The translations under genes and the position numbers were made by a program. Below are positions 7,860 to 18,822 of a DNA stretch of 53,229 nt, piece by piece. This stretch comes from an uncultured Pirellulaceae bacterium. GTDB taxonomy: Bacteria; Planctomycetota; Planctomycetia; Pirellulales; Pirellulaceae. The stretch spans positions 1 through 53,229 of the forward strand of contig CALCJM010000065.1 of NCBI GenBank assembly GCA_937967505.1, read 5' to 3'. The notes below the pieces were generated by a model. It was not told the DNA's origin, ran no database searches, and saw nothing but the letters and a program-made list of their open reading frames with translations. How positions within the stretch are numbered: the first letter of the stretch is position 1; each line of letters starts with the position of its first letter.

Positions 7860-8642
7860 CTATGTCGCCACACGTAGTACGACCATGGAAATGGTCTCGA
7901 AGGTTGTCTCAAGCGTGCCGTTATCCACCAGTTGTTGTTGGAACGTTTTTTGGATCGATTGGTAAACCGATTTCTTGATCGGTTTTCGTTGTTCGGCGGC
8001 ATTACTGGCCCCGAGTTTTCGGATTGAGTCAAACATCTCCTTCACCGTATGGAAGGTTTGCGTTTGCAGGCGGGTTTCGACCTGACTGACAGTGAGTCCT
8101 GATTTTTTAAAGTGAGCTGTCAATTGTTCGGGTGCTGCGAATGAGTGGACGCTATTGTGTCCGTGCGATTGAAATACGTTTTTCCATTGCTGTAATGTCC
8201 GGGGGCCAAAGGTCGAGATAAATCCGCTGCCGCCGGGCCGCAACACCCGGTTGATCTCCGTCGCGGCACGTGCGGTATCGCACCACTGAATGGCTGCGTT
8301 GGAGAAAATCACATCGAAAGTCTGCCGGGGTACCGGCAGTGATTGCAAGTCGGCTTCGGTGAAAGAGGCGTTTACATCGCACGTGCCGGCCTGCGCGATC
8401 TCTATCATTTCTCTGGCAATATCAAACCCGTGCAAGTTCGTAAACCCGAGGTTTTGGAGTTGGCCCATCAGATAGCCCGTCCCACAGCCAAGGTCACCGA
8501 TCGCCGAATCGCGTTTTGCGTTCGCTGGATCGAATCGCCGCAACAGATCATCAGCCATCGCGCGCTGCAACCCCGACACCGCATCGTACGTCGCTGCGGC
8601 GTGATTGAAACGCGTGACAATTTGTTGTGGCGAAAGGGGCAT
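7860..8642 (-). CDS. bioC: Malonyl-ACP O-methyltransferase BioC
   Basis: 260 aa, class I SAM methyltransferase. The N-terminal RFNHAAATYDAVSGLQ is the BioC signature. Motif I is IGDLGCGTGYLMG (about residue 46), followed by the acidic loop in LHGFDIAREMI, and FDVIFSNAAIQWCD is the typical post-I/motif IV segment. BioC methylates malonyl-ACP to disguise it as a fatty-acid primer for pimelate synthesis. The methyl group is later removed by BioH, encoded immediately upstream on the same strand. The C-terminal DNGTLETTFETISMVVLRV matches the family end. The gap to bioH is about 80 nt. Confidence 0.9.
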   Translation of the reverse strand: MPLSPQQIVTRFNHAAATYDAVSGLQRAMADDLLRRFDPANAKRDSAIGDLGCGTGYLMGQLQNLGFTNLHGFDIAREMIEIAQAGTCDVNASFTEADLQSLPVPRQTFDVIFSNAAIQWCDTARAATEINRVLRPGGSGFISTFGPRTLQQWKNVFQSHGHNSVHSFAAPEQLTAHFKKSGLTVSQVETRLQTQTFHTVKEMFDSIRKLGASNAAEQRKPIKKSVYQSIQKTFQQQLVDNGTLETTFETISMVVLRVAT

Positions 8643-8721
8643 GATTGTTCTTGTCCGTCATTGCGACTGCCTGAGCGCGGACCGCATTTCCGTCGGCGGT
8701 CCACCGTCAGGTGATGGGGCG

Positions 8722-9450
8722 CTAGGAGGTGATTGCCTGAATAAATTTTTTCGGGACTTCGATCATGGGAGCGTGCCCCGACGGCAATTCCACCAGTGTA
8801 CTTTGCTCGATCATTCCATGAAGTATCTTTCCGGCCGCCGCGGGAATCACGCGGTCATCGGCACAGGTGATAATGCGAGTGGGGATGCTGATTCCGGCGG
8901 CTGTTTCGCGCAAATCGGTCGTTTTCAGAATCTCTAGGCCCGCGTCGAGTGTCGCCGCCGATGGAGGACGGGACTGAGTGAGCCGCTGCCAGGTTGTTTT
9001 GGCATTCTCTCGGGCCACCTGATCCGTCCCAGCCTGCATCAGTAAAAAGCGCTTGAGCGCCGTCGCGTAATCGGTGTGAAAACGCGTCTGAAGATTTTCC
9101 AATGCCGGCCGGCCAATACCATGCTCCCACCCGGACGTCTGCATAAACCGCGGTGTCGGGCAGACAAGCGACAAAGATGAAATGCGGCCGGCCGAACCAA
9201 GGGCTGCCGACATGGCAACGATCGCCCCCATCGACCAGCCCAACCAGTGCGCGTTCTCCGGTGCCCGGGACAAGACATCGCCCGTGAGTTGCGTCAGATC
9301 GAGATCGCCATTTTCACTGTGCCGACCACCATAACCGGGCAGATCGATCAAATGCAAATTAAAATGTGCGGCCAGCGATTGCTCGACTCCGTTCCAGATC
9401 GCCGAGTGCACTGCCCAGCCGTGCAGCAGGACGAGGTTGGGTTTTGACAT
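8722..9450 (-). CDS. bioH: Pimeloyl-ACP methyl ester esterase BioH
   Basis: 242 aa alpha/beta hydrolase. The oxyanion motif is LLHGWAVHSAIW at the N-terminus. The nucleophile elbow is HWLGWSMGAIVAMS (Ser of GWSMG, near residue 74), the acid is Asp in ITCADDRVIP, and the catalytic His is in LPSGHAPMIEVP. The length and the WSMGG-like elbow match BioH rather than a generic lipase, and the position between bioF and bioC supports this. It hydrolyses pimeloyl-ACP methyl ester to end chain elongation and hand pimeloyl-ACP to BioF. Confidence 0.88.
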   Translation of the reverse strand: MSKPNLVLLHGWAVHSAIWNGVEQSLAAHFNLHLIDLPGYGGRHSENGDLDLTQLTGDVLSRAPENAHWLGWSMGAIVAMSAALGSAGRISSLSLVCPTPRFMQTSGWEHGIGRPALENLQTRFHTDYATALKRFLLMQAGTDQVARENAKTTWQRLTQSRPPSAATLDAGLEILKTTDLRETAAGISIPTRIITCADDRVIPAAAGKILHGMIEQSTLVELPSGHAPMIEVPKKFIQAITS

Positions 9451-9472
9451 GGGAGAAAGACAGGTGGAGAAT

Positions 9473-10630
9473 TTACGGGGCTGATTTCAGGACGGCGATC
9501 AGGTTTTCAATGTCTTCACGAGTGTGATCGGTCATCAACGTGATACGAACACGGGATTGCCCTGACGGTACGGTAGGCGGGCGAATGGCGATAGCCATGA
9601 TGCCGTTTTGTTGCAGGTGATTGGCCAGCTGCAACGCACTCTGGCTGTCGCCAACGCTGATCGGTTGAATCGGCGTGGTAGATTCTGTCAGAGGAACCCC
9701 GGCGGCAACAGCCAGTTTCCTGAACTGAGCAATATTATCCACAAGCTTTGCTCTCCGCCACGTTTCGGCTTCAAATAACTCAATCGCCTTCAACGCTGCG
9801 GCGGCAGCGGATGTTGGCAGCGCGGTCGTATAGATAAACGGCCGCGCGTGCTGCACCAGCGTATCAATGTAAATGGCGTCGCCAGCAACAAAAGCGCCAA
9901 ACGAAGCAGCCGCTTTGGATAGCGTACCCAGCATCAGTGTATTGCCGCGTGGTCCCAGCCCACACGACGACAAACAGCCCTGCCCCGTGTCGCCAACCAC
10001 GCCAAATCCGTGTGCGTCATCAACCACCAGCATGGCATGGTGTCGATCGCAGATCGTTTTTAGGTCTGCCAATGGCGCAATCGAACCGTCCATGCTGAAC
10101 ACACCGTCGGTGGTCAGCATCTTTCGCCCGAGATCTCTTTTTGTCAGGATTTGTTCCGCCGCGACGCTGTCGCAGTGCGGGTAGCGCTGTAGTTTGGCAG
10201 TGCTCAACCTTGCTCCATCGATCATCGAGGCGTGGTTCAAGCGGTCCTGTACGATCAAATCGTTGCGGCCAAGGAAGGTCGTCGGAACGGCGCTGTTGGC
10301 CATGTAACCGGTAGAGAACAGAATAGATTTTTCCGCCCCGACAAATTCCGCAATACGCGACTCGAGTTGCTGGTGGACGGTATTGTGACCGATGATCAAA
10401 TGAGAGGCCGTCGCACCTGTGCCATATTTTTCAGTGGCCGCATTGGCCGCAGCAACCAATTGCCGATGGTTGGCCAGGCTCAAGTAGTTATTGCTACAGA
10501 AGTTAAGGAAGGACTTGCCAGCGATGGTGACCGTGCGACCAGGCGACGACTCCAGCGTACGGAGCTCACGCCAGAGGCTGGCGGCCTTGCGATCGGCGTG
10601 TTGGCTGCACAGTTCGTTTCGCCAAGGCAT
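9473..10630 (-). CDS. bioF: 8-amino-7-oxononanoate synthase BioF
   Basis: 385 aa from ATG 10630 (MPWRNELCSQ), matching the usual BioF length. A longer frame to 10693 adds 21 residues of unlikely composition. PLP-dependent alpha-oxoamine synthase: FLNFCSNNYLSLANH and GTGATASHLIIGHN at the N-terminal side, VDDAHGFGVVGDTG for the cofactor-contacting Asp-Ala-His, and GTLSKAAASFGAFVAG with the Schiff-base Lys. It condenses pimeloyl-ACP with alanine. The 22-nt gap to bioH and shared strand suggest one transcript. Confidence 0.93.
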   Translation of the reverse strand: MPWRNELCSQHADRKAASLWRELRTLESSPGRTVTIAGKSFLNFCSNNYLSLANHRQLVAAANAATEKYGTGATASHLIIGHNTVHQQLESRIAEFVGAEKSILFSTGYMANSAVPTTFLGRNDLIVQDRLNHASMIDGARLSTAKLQRYPHCDSVAAEQILTKRDLGRKMLTTDGVFSMDGSIAPLADLKTICDRHHAMLVVDDAHGFGVVGDTGQGCLSSCGLGPRGNTLMLGTLSKAAASFGAFVAGDAIYIDTLVQHARPFIYTTALPTSAAAAALKAIELFEAETWRRAKLVDNIAQFRKLAVAAGVPLTESTTPIQPISVGDSQSALQLANHLQQNGIMAIAIRPPTVPSGQSRVRITLMTDHTREDIENLIAVLKSAP

Positions 10631-10695
10631 GAAGGGCGGGGGGAGTAAGTTGTGTTGGACTTTCGCAGTCTGGTGACCGCAGCTACGGGGCAAAC

Positions 10696-11667
10696 CTACG
10701 ACGCGTTGATTCCCAGTTTTTCAAACAAACCACGATCGTGCTCGATCGATGCATTATTACACGTCAATAACTGGTCGCCGTAGAACACCGAATTGGCACC
10801 CGCCATAAAACATAGCGTTTGCAATGGGTCGTTCATCTCTTCGCGCCCGGCCGACAAACGCACCCATGATTTGGGCATGGTGATGCGGGCCACGGCAACC
10901 ATACGGACGAAATCGAACGGGTCGATTTCTTCCAGTTCCCCCAGCGGCGTGCCGGCAACCTTGACCAGATTATTGATCGGAACACTTTCCGGGTACGGTT
11001 CGAGGTTGGCCAACGCTTCGATCAAGCCAACGCGATCAGTTTTGTTTTCGCCCATGCCGACGATCCCGCCACAGCAAACTTTCATCCCGGCCTGACGAAC
11101 ATTGTCCAGCGTTTCTAGGCGATCGTCATAGGTTCGAGTCGAAATGATCTCGCCATAGAACTCGGGTGAGGTATCCAGATTGTGGTTATAGTATTCCAGC
11201 CCTGCGTCGGCCAGTTTTTCGGCCTGATCAGGCTTGAGCATTCCCAGAGTTGCACATGTTTCTAGGCCCAGTTCTTTCACCGCGGCGATTGCCTGGGCAA
11301 CCTGTTCGATGTCGGAGTCTTTGGGCGTGCGCCAGGCGGCCCCCATGCAAAATCGTTCAGCACCATTGGATTTTGCTTCGGTCGCCGCGGCCACGATCTG
11401 GTCCAGCGGCATCAGCCGTTCGGTCTTCAGCCCTGTTTTATATCGCGCACTTTGCGGGCAGTATTTGCAGTCTTCCGGACAGGCACCAGTCTTGATGCTC
11501 AGCAGGCTGCTTAGTTGCACCGTGTTGGGGGTGTGGTGCTGTCGGTGAACGGTTTGTGCCTGGAACATCAGGTCCATCAATGGCAGATCGAACAACGCTT
11601 GGATGGCGGGGCGATCCCATTTTTTAACGGTGGTAACGGCATCCATGCTCGGGGTGGATTGAATCAT
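10696..11667 (-). CDS. bioB: Biotin synthase BioB
   Basis: 323 aa radical SAM enzyme. The [4Fe-4S] motif [12 protein letters not shown] has Cys 63, 67 and 70, close to the canonical spacing. [36 protein letters not shown] and the terminal [14 protein letters not shown] segment (auxiliary [2Fe-2S] cluster ligands) are all recognisable. It inserts sulfur into dethiobiotin. The ATG overlaps the carB stop codon as ATGA (4 nt), so its translation is likely coupled to carB. bioA and bioD are not in the window and must be elsewhere if the pathway is complete. Confidence 0.97.
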   Translation of the reverse strand: MIQSTPSMDAVTTVKKWDRPAIQALFDLPLMDLMFQAQTVHRQHHTPNTVQLSSLLSIKTGACPEDCKYCPQSARYKTGLKTERLMPLDQIVAAATEAKSNGAERFCMGAAWRTPKDSDIEQVAQAIAAVKELGLETCATLGMLKPDQAEKLADAGLEYYNHNLDTSPEFYGEIISTRTYDDRLETLDNVRQAGMKVCCGGIVGMGENKTDRVGLIEALANLEPYPESVPINNLVKVAGTPLGELEEIDPFDFVRMVAVARITMPKSWVRLSAGREEMNDPLQTLCFMAGANSVFYGDQLLTCNNASIEHDRGLFEKLGINAS

Positions 11668-14600
11668 GATGTCTGGAACCTTTCCTGTAGCGACTGCACT
11701 TCCATCGGCTGCTCGCGCAGCGACTGAAGCGCTTCGACGGCCGCCTCTGCAGCCTGAATTGTGGTGATACAGGGTATTCCGGCCTGGACTGCCGCGGCGC
11801 GAATTTGCCCTTCGTCAGTACGGGCTCCCTTGCCGTTGGGCGTATTGATAATCAGATCAACGGCTTCGTTTTTCATGTGGTCGATCAGGTTGGGCGAACC
11901 CTCTTTGAGCTTTTTCACACTTTCGACAGGAATACCGGCGGCATCGATGACCCGTGCGGTTCCGGCCGTCGCAAGCACCTGGTACCCCATCTCGTGCAAT
12001 TGTCTGGCGACGTTGACGGCGCGATCCTTGTGCGGACCACGCACGCTGACAAACACCCGTCCGCTGTCCGGCAGGATTACTCCAGCGGCCAGTTGACTTT
12101 TGGCGAAGGCTGTCGGGAAATCGGGGCTGACTCCCATGACCTCGCCAGTGGACCGCATTTCTGGTCCCAGCACGATATCGACACCGGCAAACTTGCGAAA
12201 CGGGAACACACTTTCTTTCACCGAAACCTGTGAAGGCTGGAGTTCCTCGGTGATGCCCAGTTCTTTCAAAGTCATGCCGGCCATGACTTTGGCAGCAATC
12301 CCCGCCACCGGAACTCCTGTGGCTTTGGCGACGAACGGCACCGTGCGGCTGCCGCGCGGATTGACTTCCAACACGTAAACGTTGGTGATGTCTTCCTCTT
12401 TTTTGATCGCGAACTGCACGTTCATCAGGCCCACCACTTTCAGGTAACCCGCCATCGCGACGGTCGCCGCCCGGATTTCGTCCAGCGTCTCCTTCCTCAA
12501 GCTGTAGGGTGGAATCGAGCAAGCGGAATCGCCCGAGTGAACGCCCGCCTCTTCGATGTGTTCCATGATACCGGCGATCACCACGTCGGTCCCATCGGCG
12601 ATACAATCGACATCAACTTCGATCGCCTCTTCGAGAAATTTGTCGATCAGCACCGGTTGGCCGGCGGAAACAATAAACGCCTCCAGCACAAAACGCTCGA
12701 ACTGGGATTTGTCGTAGCAAATCTCCATCGCCCGACCGCCCAGCACAAAACTTGGCCTGACCAGCACCGGATAACCGACCTGTGCGACGACCTGCCGGGC
12801 CTCGTTCATGTTCTGGGCAATACCGTTGGGCGGTTGTTTCAGGTTCAGTGTATTGAGCAATTTCTGAAACTGCTCGCGATCCTCGGCCGCGTCGATGGTA
12901 TCCACGCTGGTTCCGATAATAGGAACGCCCGCATCAGAAAGGGCGCGAGCCAGATTCAACGGCGTCTGGCCACCGAACTGAACGATGACACCGTCGGGCT
13001 GGACCTTGTCGCAGATATTCAGTACGTCCTCAACGGTCAGCGGTTCGAAGAACAGCAGGTCGCTGGTGTCATAGTCGGTCGAAACCGTTTCCGGATTTGA
13101 GTTGACCATGATCGATTCGATTCCCATTTCCCGCAGCGCGAAACTTGCATGGCAGCAGCAATAATCGAACTCAATCCCTTGTCCGATGCGGTTGGGTCCA
13201 CCGCCAAGGATCATAATCCGTTTTTTGTCACCCTTGGGTGGTGTTTCGTCTTCGGATTCGTAAGTCGAATAGAAATACGGTGTGTAGGCTTCGAATTCAG
13301 CCGCACAAGTGTCAACCGATTTAAAGGTTGGGATAATCGAATGCGTTTCCTTGCGGACGCGGCGGACTTCCATTTCGTTGGTGTCCCAGATATGGGCCAA
13401 CTGACGATCGGCGAACCCCGCACGTTTGGCTTTGCGAAGCAGCGCTGTGGAAACATCGGCCAAGGCCGTTGCACGCAGTTGTTCTTCGATTTGAACAATC
13501 CCGTAGAGGTGCGTCAGGAACCAACGATCAATATTGGTCAGTTCAAACACATCGTCGATCGACATGCCCATTTTAAACGCGTAACGCAGAAACCACGGCC
13601 GCGCTGCATTGGGGACCGATAGCTTGGAACGAATCTCGTCGCGGTCCGGTTGTTCATCGGTGCCCCACAGATCTTTGTGGTCACAGCCCAGACCGAAACT
13701 GCCCACTTCTAGGCCGCGCAAGGCTTTTTGGAAGGACTCTTTGAAGGTGCGACCGATGGCCATGGTTTCGCCGACACTTTTCATCTGGGTCGTCAGCGTA
13801 TCGTCGGCTTCGGGGAATTTTTCGAAGGTGAAACGCGGGATCTTGGTCACCACGTAATCGATCGTCGGTTCGAAACAGGCTTGGGTCTTTTGCGTGATAT
13901 CATTTTGAAGTTCCCACAACCGAAAACCGACGGCCAGTTTTGCCGCGATCTTGGCGATCGGAAAACCGGTTGCCTTGGACGCTAGGGCACTCGACCGGCT
14001 GACTCGTGGATTCATCTCGATCACGATCATCCGGTCGCTGCTGGGATCGACAGAAAACTGGATGTTCGATCCACCTGTTTCGACGCCGATTTCGCGAATG
14101 ATATCAATACTGGCGTCCCGCATACGCTGGTATTCGGCATCGGAAAGCGTTTGGGCCGGGGCGACGGTGATCGAATCACCGGTGTGAACCCCCATGGGAT
14201 CAAAGTTCTCAATAGCGCAAACGATAATCACATTGTCATCCATGTCGCGGACGACTTCCATCTCGTACTCTTTCCAGCCGATGATGGATTCTTCGATCAG
14301 GACTTCGGTGGTGGGGGACTGGTCGAGTCCCTGCAACACTTGCGAGTCGAATTCGTCGCGATTGTAGGCGATCGCCGAACCGCTGCCGCCCATGGTGAAA
14401 CTGGGGCGGATCAGGCACGGCAAACCGACTTCGTCGAGCACCTGACGTGCCTCTTCGACGGAGTTGACGGTGCGACCGCGGCAGGTGGACAGGCCAACTT
14501 TTTCGACCGCTTTTTGAAAGCGGTCGCGATTTTCGGCTTTGTCGATCACATCGGCCTTGGCACCGATCATTTCCACGCCATGCTTTTTCAGAACACCGTG

Positions 14601-14912
14601 ATGTTCGAGATCAAGTGCCAGATTGAGTGCCGTTTGGCCGCCAAGGGTTGGCAGGACGGCGTCAGGTTTTTCTTTGGCGATGATCTTTTCGAGGATCTTC
14701 CAGTCGAGCGGTTCGATGTAGGTTCGTTCGGCGGTGTCTGGATCGGTCATGATCGTGGCGGGGTTGGAGTTCACCAACACAACCTCATAGCCTTCTTCGC
14801 GGAGCGCCTTGCAGGCCTGGGTGCCCGAGTAATCGAATTCGCAGGCTTGGCCAATCACAATAGGGCCAGAACCGATCAAGAGAATTTTGTGAATGTCGTC
14901 GCGACGTGGCAC
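11664..14912 (-). CDS. carB: Carbamoyl-phosphate synthase large subunit
   Basis: 1082 aa, slightly longer than the E. coli enzyme (1073). Two homologous ATP-grasp halves are visible, the first opening [22 protein letters not shown] and the second [22 protein letters not shown] (about residue 560), joined by the oligomerisation region. The C-terminus carries the MGS-type allosteric domain ([26 protein letters not shown]). It makes carbamoyl phosphate from bicarbonate, ammonia and two ATP for pyrimidines and arginine. The small subunit is not adjacent here. The overlap with bioB makes this an unusual carB-bioBFHC run. Confidence 0.97.
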   Translation of the reverse strand: MPRRDDIHKILLIGSGPIVIGQACEFDYSGTQACKALREEGYEVVLVNSNPATIMTDPDTAERTYIEPLDWKILEKIIAKEKPDAVLPTLGGQTALNLALDLEHHGVLKKHGVEMIGAKADVIDKAENRDRFQKAVEKVGLSTCRGRTVNSVEEARQVLDEVGLPCLIRPSFTMGGSGSAIAYNRDEFDSQVLQGLDQSPTTEVLIEESIIGWKEYEMEVVRDMDDNVIIVCAIENFDPMGVHTGDSITVAPAQTLSDAEYQRMRDASIDIIREIGVETGGSNIQFSVDPSSDRMIVIEMNPRVSRSSALASKATGFPIAKIAAKLAVGFRLWELQNDITQKTQACFEPTIDYVVTKIPRFTFEKFPEADDTLTTQMKSVGETMAIGRTFKESFQKALRGLEVGSFGLGCDHKDLWGTDEQPDRDEIRSKLSVPNAARPWFLRYAFKMGMSIDDVFELTNIDRWFLTHLYGIVQIEEQLRATALADVSTALLRKAKRAGFADRQLAHIWDTNEMEVRRVRKETHSIIPTFKSVDTCAAEFEAYTPYFYSTYESEDETPPKGDKKRIMILGGGPNRIGQGIEFDYCCCHASFALREMGIESIMVNSNPETVSTDYDTSDLLFFEPLTVEDVLNICDKVQPDGVIVQFGGQTPLNLARALSDAGVPIIGTSVDTIDAAEDREQFQKLLNTLNLKQPPNGIAQNMNEARQVVAQVGYPVLVRPSFVLGGRAMEICYDKSQFERFVLEAFIVSAGQPVLIDKFLEEAIEVDVDCIADGTDVVIAGIMEHIEEAGVHSGDSACSIPPYSLRKETLDEIRAATVAMAGYLKVVGLMNVQFAIKKEEDITNVYVLEVNPRGSRTVPFVAKATGVPVAGIAAKVMAGMTLKELGITEELQPSQVSVKESVFPFRKFAGVDIVLGPEMRSTGEVMGVSPDFPTAFAKSQLAAGVILPDSGRVFVSVRGPHKDRAVNVARQLHEMGYQVLATAGTARVIDAAGIPVESVKKLKEGSPNLIDHMKNEAVDLIINTPNGKGARTDEGQIRAAAVQAGIPCITTIQAAEAAVEALQSLREQPMEVQSLQERFQTS

Positions 14913-15396
14913 TCGGCAGACCTTGAAAAAATGGGTGGTTGGAAGGTCGCCCCAGCAATAGTCCAGACAAGGCCTAGAGGGCGAAATTCATTAGGGTTGC
15001 AAAATTTCCCAAGGGTACCAACAGCCCGGTACTTTCTTCAAGGTGCTAATCCGGGATTCACACAGAATCGGCGATGATTGCGGCCACCACCGGGACATCC
15101 ACACCCAACCGGGGCCGTCGGTGTTACCGCAGGTGGCAGAAGTCGCGCAGAGTTTCCAGAATAAGGGTGAGGTTGACCGAATTGCCTGAATTGGGGCTGC
15201 GCGAATTGGAGCCACGTGACTTTTTTTCGCCAGTGTCCTCGCGCATTGAAAAACAGAAAACGGAACCTGTAGCGAATTCTCCCAATTCGCTTTTACAGCC
15301 ACCAGAGCCCGACGACCGATTGTGACCGACAGTGTCCGGGAAATGAATCACGGGCGGTGCGGAAGAGATTCTCCTTGGACAGCGGCAATTCGAAAT
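14913..15396. other. Intergenic region between carB and the thermonuclease-like gene
   Basis: About 480 bp with only short, overlapping frames on both strands. No domain, RNA or terminator stands out. The region should hold the promoter for the carB-bio run near 14950-15050, but I cannot point to a convincing -35/-10 pair. Confidence 0.4.
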
Positions 15397-15990
15397 CTAC
15401 TGCTCAGGCTTGCCCCGAATGGCGTCTTCGGTCTTCTGCCAATGCTCCCATGGCGGCGTTGGGTTGGGCTGGCTCCAGAGACCGATCTTTTTTGTCCGGG
15501 CAATTTCCATCGCCGCGCGGTATTGCTCAGCCCCCTCGAACTCATTGCCGTCGTACCAGCCGTACCCTCGTGACAGCAAATCAATAGCGAGATTCACCCG
15601 CCCCCCCTCTTGGTTGGTTGCCCAGGCATGACCGATCTCACGTTTGAGTTCATCGTACTGTAAGACTTCCATCTCCAGTTCGCGATCGCAATAGGTATCG
15701 ATCAGATAACGTCGCGCTTCTTCGCCAAACGGTTGGCCTAGTTCGGGACAGTCAATGCCCGTCATAAAAAAGTAATGCAATTGCTGTTGCTGGCCAAACT
15801 CAAAATTGTCCCCACCCCACGCGCGGGAGAGCTTACCTTTTAGTGTGGCAGGGCCAACCTCTCGCAACCCTGCGGGGATCGCTTTGCCACTTTGGCCACA
15901 ACCGGCCACGCCAAAGATCAACACGCTGGCCACCAGCGCCCGTACGGCGTGTCTGAAGTAGAAACAGCGTTCGGGCGGCGATGACATCAT
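15397..15990 (-). CDS. Thermonuclease-like (SNase-fold) lipoprotein
   Basis: About 197 aa from ATG 15990. The longer upstream frame is unlikely. The N-terminus MMSSPPERCFYFRHAVRALVASVLIFGVAGCGQSG is a lipoprotein signal with lipobox VAGC. The mature part has the staphylococcal-nuclease OB-fold signature: GIDCPELGQPFGEEARRYL, CDRELEMEVLQYDELKREIGHAW and LLSRGYGWYD. A catalytic-type Glu and a later Arg (KRE) are present. The first active-site Arg of the family is not obvious in front of GIDCPE, so activity is uncertain. It is probably a membrane-anchored periplasmic nuclease or nuclease-like binding protein. Confidence 0.75.
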   Translation of the reverse strand: MMSSPPERCFYFRHAVRALVASVLIFGVAGCGQSGKAIPAGLREVGPATLKGKLSRAWGGDNFEFGQQQQLHYFFMTGIDCPELGQPFGEEARRYLIDTYCDRELEMEVLQYDELKREIGHAWATNQEGGRVNLAIDLLSRGYGWYDGNEFEGAEQYRAAMEIARTKKIGLWSQPNPTPPWEHWQKTEDAIRGKPEQ

Positions 15991-16274
15991 TGATCTGTTC
16001 CAAGTCTGATTCCCAATCTTGTTACCAATCGGGGGGTGCAAGTGCGGTGGACGCACGGCTCGGATTTTACCGTATTGGAAGATCGATCGCACTAGGGGCC
16101 TCCGACATTCGTGCCAGCCCCCGCACCCGTGGGGCGCGCATACCAGAAAACAGTACTGGCACCCCCGGAATACAGTCAGCATATCCGCGGCCTCGGGAAC
16201 CAGAGGGCTCCGGGAGGTTCGCACAGTGCCACCATTCTTCTCTGTCCCCGATAGTGTGAATCATCTACTATGTT

Positions 16275-17333
16275 ATGAACGTCCATCCTTCTTTTGCGAC
16301 CGTTGAGCCTCTTGTGATTCATTCTCCGTATACCTTACCCCTGATTGTGCAGCTGGCGTTCCTGCCCTGGTGTGCCCAACGTGCCGCAGTCGCGGGTGCG
16401 CAAACGCCGCCGACAACGGCCCTACAAAGTGTACTCGATGGTGAAATAGAAACCTTACCCGTCGCAACACAACCGGTCACAGCCGCGTTCGACAAAGCTC
16501 GGCCGCAGGTTCGGTCATCGGCTCCAATAGCGGCTCGGTCAATTGCTCCCTCGCAGGCGGCTTCTACACTTCATCCCGGCGAACCTGAGTCCCACGACGC
16601 GGGCGAAGAAATCGATGCGCTGCTGACGAAAATGGTGCTGGGGCATCTACCGCACCAATTCGAACAGGACAAGGACTGGGGGAAGCAAGCGGAACGCTTT
16701 GACGGGTTGCGAGTGCGGCGGAAGGGGTTGCAAATTCGCACCAAGCGCAAGAAGAAAATGGTCAACCACGGCAACTGGAAAAAGTTCGGAGCCTCTCTGG
16801 TTGATCCGGACCAGAAGTTTTCCGTTTCCGTCAAAAACATGCGTGAGGCGGATGATGGCAAAGTCGCGTTCGATTTACACTGTCGCTCGGATTTAAAAAT
16901 TGATGGACGGGTCGCCAAATGGGTCAAAGGCGTACAACTGTACAGTCTGTCCCTTCAGGGCAAGGCGCGGGTGAATCTTGCGGTGACGATCGAACTGGAA
17001 ACCGTGATGGATGTCACCAAATTTCCGCCCGACCTGATCTTCCGCCCGCAGACGACCTCCGCCCATCTGGAAGTGGAAGAGTTCCGTATTGATCGAATCA
17101 GCAAGATCGGCGGCGAAGTGGCACAGCAGGCAACCCAGTGGGCCCGGCGCGCAATCGACGCAAAAATTGCAACCGAAGAAGCGAAGCTGGTAGAAAAGAT
17201 CAACCGCGATCTAAAAAAGAACCAGAAAAAACTGCGGCTGTCGCTGCACGATGCCGTTTCCTCCAAATGGTCGCAGGTCGCCACCGGGTTCATGCCCGCA
17301 GATGTCCAGGCCGCCATGCGATCGGCCAGGTAA
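16275..17333 (+). CDS. Exported conserved hypothetical protein
   Basis: 352 aa. The N-terminus has a hydrophobic stretch (LPLIVQLAFLPWCAQRAAVAGAQ) compatible with a signal peptide, then about 60 residues of Pro/Ala/Gln linker. The folded part (about residues 115-350) is basic and amphipathic: HGNWKKFGASLVDPDQKFSV, VTIELETVMDVTKFP, and a long C-terminal helix (AIDAKIATEEAKLVEKINRDLKKNQKKLRL). The pattern of paired amphipathic strands and a terminal helix recalls lipid-binding tubular folds, but I cannot name a family. It ends about 130 nt before nadA on the same strand. Confidence 0.55.
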   Translation: MNVHPSFATVEPLVIHSPYTLPLIVQLAFLPWCAQRAAVAGAQTPPTTALQSVLDGEIETLPVATQPVTAAFDKARPQVRSSAPIAARSIAPSQAASTLHPGEPESHDAGEEIDALLTKMVLGHLPHQFEQDKDWGKQAERFDGLRVRRKGLQIRTKRKKKMVNHGNWKKFGASLVDPDQKFSVSVKNMREADDGKVAFDLHCRSDLKIDGRVAKWVKGVQLYSLSLQGKARVNLAVTIELETVMDVTKFPPDLIFRPQTTSAHLEVEEFRIDRISKIGGEVAQQATQWARRAIDAKIATEEAKLVEKINRDLKKNQKKLRLSLHDAVSSKWSQVATGFMPADVQAAMRSAR

Positions 17334-17466
17334 TCGCCTGCGTGGTGAATCACGCGGCAAAACCCCCGGCCGACATAACGTATTTAAGTTTCGCTTCCTG
17401 ACGAGTAAAATAACATCGGCGGTCCGAATCCGGTCTCGCAATACATTTCCAGCATCCACGAGTGTC

Positions 17467-18603
17467 ATGAGCCTGACTCAGCTAAACGAAGCGCAATTCG
17501 ATTTCAAGGACTTCCGTTCCCTGTCCAACGAAATCCTCAACATGCGAATTCGAAACGTAAAAAAGCTTCTTGGCGACCGCCTGCAGATTCTTGGCCATCA
17601 CTACCAACAGGACGAAGTGATCGAGCACTCGGATTTGCGCGGTGACAGCCTGCAATTGAGCCAAATGGCGGCCGAGCGTGATTGTGAAGCGATCGTGTTT
17701 TGCGGCGTGCACTTTATGGCAGAAACCGCCGACATTGTCGCCAACAGCCCGCAACGCCTAGAAGATCGAAATGGCAAGCGCGTTACCGTGATGTTGCCGG
17801 ATATGAAAGCCGGTTGCTCGATGGCCGACATGGCCGGGATTCGTCAGGTGGAAAATGCGTGGGAAGATCTGGGAGAGGTCATCGACACCAATGACATCAC
17901 CCCGGTTACCTACATCAATTCCGCAGCCAGCCTCAAGGCGTTTTGCGGAAAGCATGGAGGAATCGTCTGCACCAGCAGCAACGCCGAAAAGGTTCTGCAG
18001 TGGGCGTTTGAACGCACGGGGCGAGTCCTGTTTTTTCCGGATCAGCACCTTGGCCGTAACACGTCGCTGAAAATGGGCATCAAGGATCCCGAGATGTGTG
18101 TCTGGGACCCACACGCCGAAGAACTGGGCGGTAACGAACAGGCCACTGTTGAAAACAGTAAAGTCATTCTGTGGCGAGGGCACTGTAGCGTGCATCAGAT
18201 GTTCAAACCCGAACACGTCGCCCAGTTCCGCGCCGATCACCCGGGCATCAAGATTCTGGTCCATCCGGAGTGCCCGCGCGAGGTCAATGATATCGCGGAT
18301 GTGTCAGGCTCGACCGGCAAAATCATACAGACCGTCCAGGCAGCTCCGGCCGGAACAAAATGGGCAATTGGCACCGAGCTCCACCTAGTCAACCGATTGA
18401 AAAAAGAACATCCCGAGCAGGAGATTCACTTCCTTTCGCCCGTGATGTGCATGTGTGCCACGATGTATCGAATCGACCTGGCACATTTGTGCTGGACGCT
18501 GGAAAACTACGCTGCCGGTTCAGCAGTGAACGTCATCCGCGTCGATGACGAAACGCAAAAATGGTCGCTGGTGGCATTGGAACGAATGTTGAAACTGGCA
18601 TAA
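17467..18603 (+). CDS. nadA: Quinolinate synthase A
   Basis: About 378 aa from ATG 17467 (MSLTQLNEAQ). The frame is open from 17251 but the first 72 codons overlap the previous gene's 3' end out of frame. NadA condenses iminoaspartate with dihydroxyacetone phosphate to quinolinate for NAD. Visible hallmarks are LGHHYQQDEVIEHSDLRGDSL, FCGVHFMAETADI, PDMKAGCSMAD (first cluster Cys), the FPDQHLGRN segment, LVHPECPREV (second Cys) and a C-terminal MCMCATMYRIDLAHLCW region with the third cluster Cys. No nadB or nadC is next to it. Confidence 0.95.
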   Translation: MSLTQLNEAQFDFKDFRSLSNEILNMRIRNVKKLLGDRLQILGHHYQQDEVIEHSDLRGDSLQLSQMAAERDCEAIVFCGVHFMAETADIVANSPQRLEDRNGKRVTVMLPDMKAGCSMADMAGIRQVENAWEDLGEVIDTNDITPVTYINSAASLKAFCGKHGGIVCTSSNAEKVLQWAFERTGRVLFFPDQHLGRNTSLKMGIKDPEMCVWDPHAEELGGNEQATVENSKVILWRGHCSVHQMFKPEHVAQFRADHPGIKILVHPECPREVNDIADVSGSTGKIIQTVQAAPAGTKWAIGTELHLVNRLKKEHPEQEIHFLSPVMCMCATMYRIDLAHLCWTLENYAAGSAVNVIRVDDETQKWSLVALERMLKLA

Positions 18604-18822
18604 ATCAGGCGTGCAGGTCGCTTGCCGGAGCACCGAAGGTTCTGCATCTTTTTGGATGGCAATACTGCTACGACTTTCATTCGTGTCGTTTCTTCAATCG
18701 CGTCCGATAAAAATTCGCCCCGGGCAGGTCAACCAAAATCAAAGCCAAAGCCCTAACCAAAACCGGCTCCGGCTCACCCCGATCCAACCCGCCTTGCTTT
18801 CCCGCAGCGCTTGTTGCAGCGT

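Noticed and set aside
11857..14912. Many long frames antisense to or in other frames of carB
   Set aside because: They are shadows of a strongly coding gene with high-GC third positions.
17251..17466. N-terminal extension of nadA
   Set aside because: Overlaps the previous gene's 3' end and has no NadA similarity; the start at 17467 gives the normal length.
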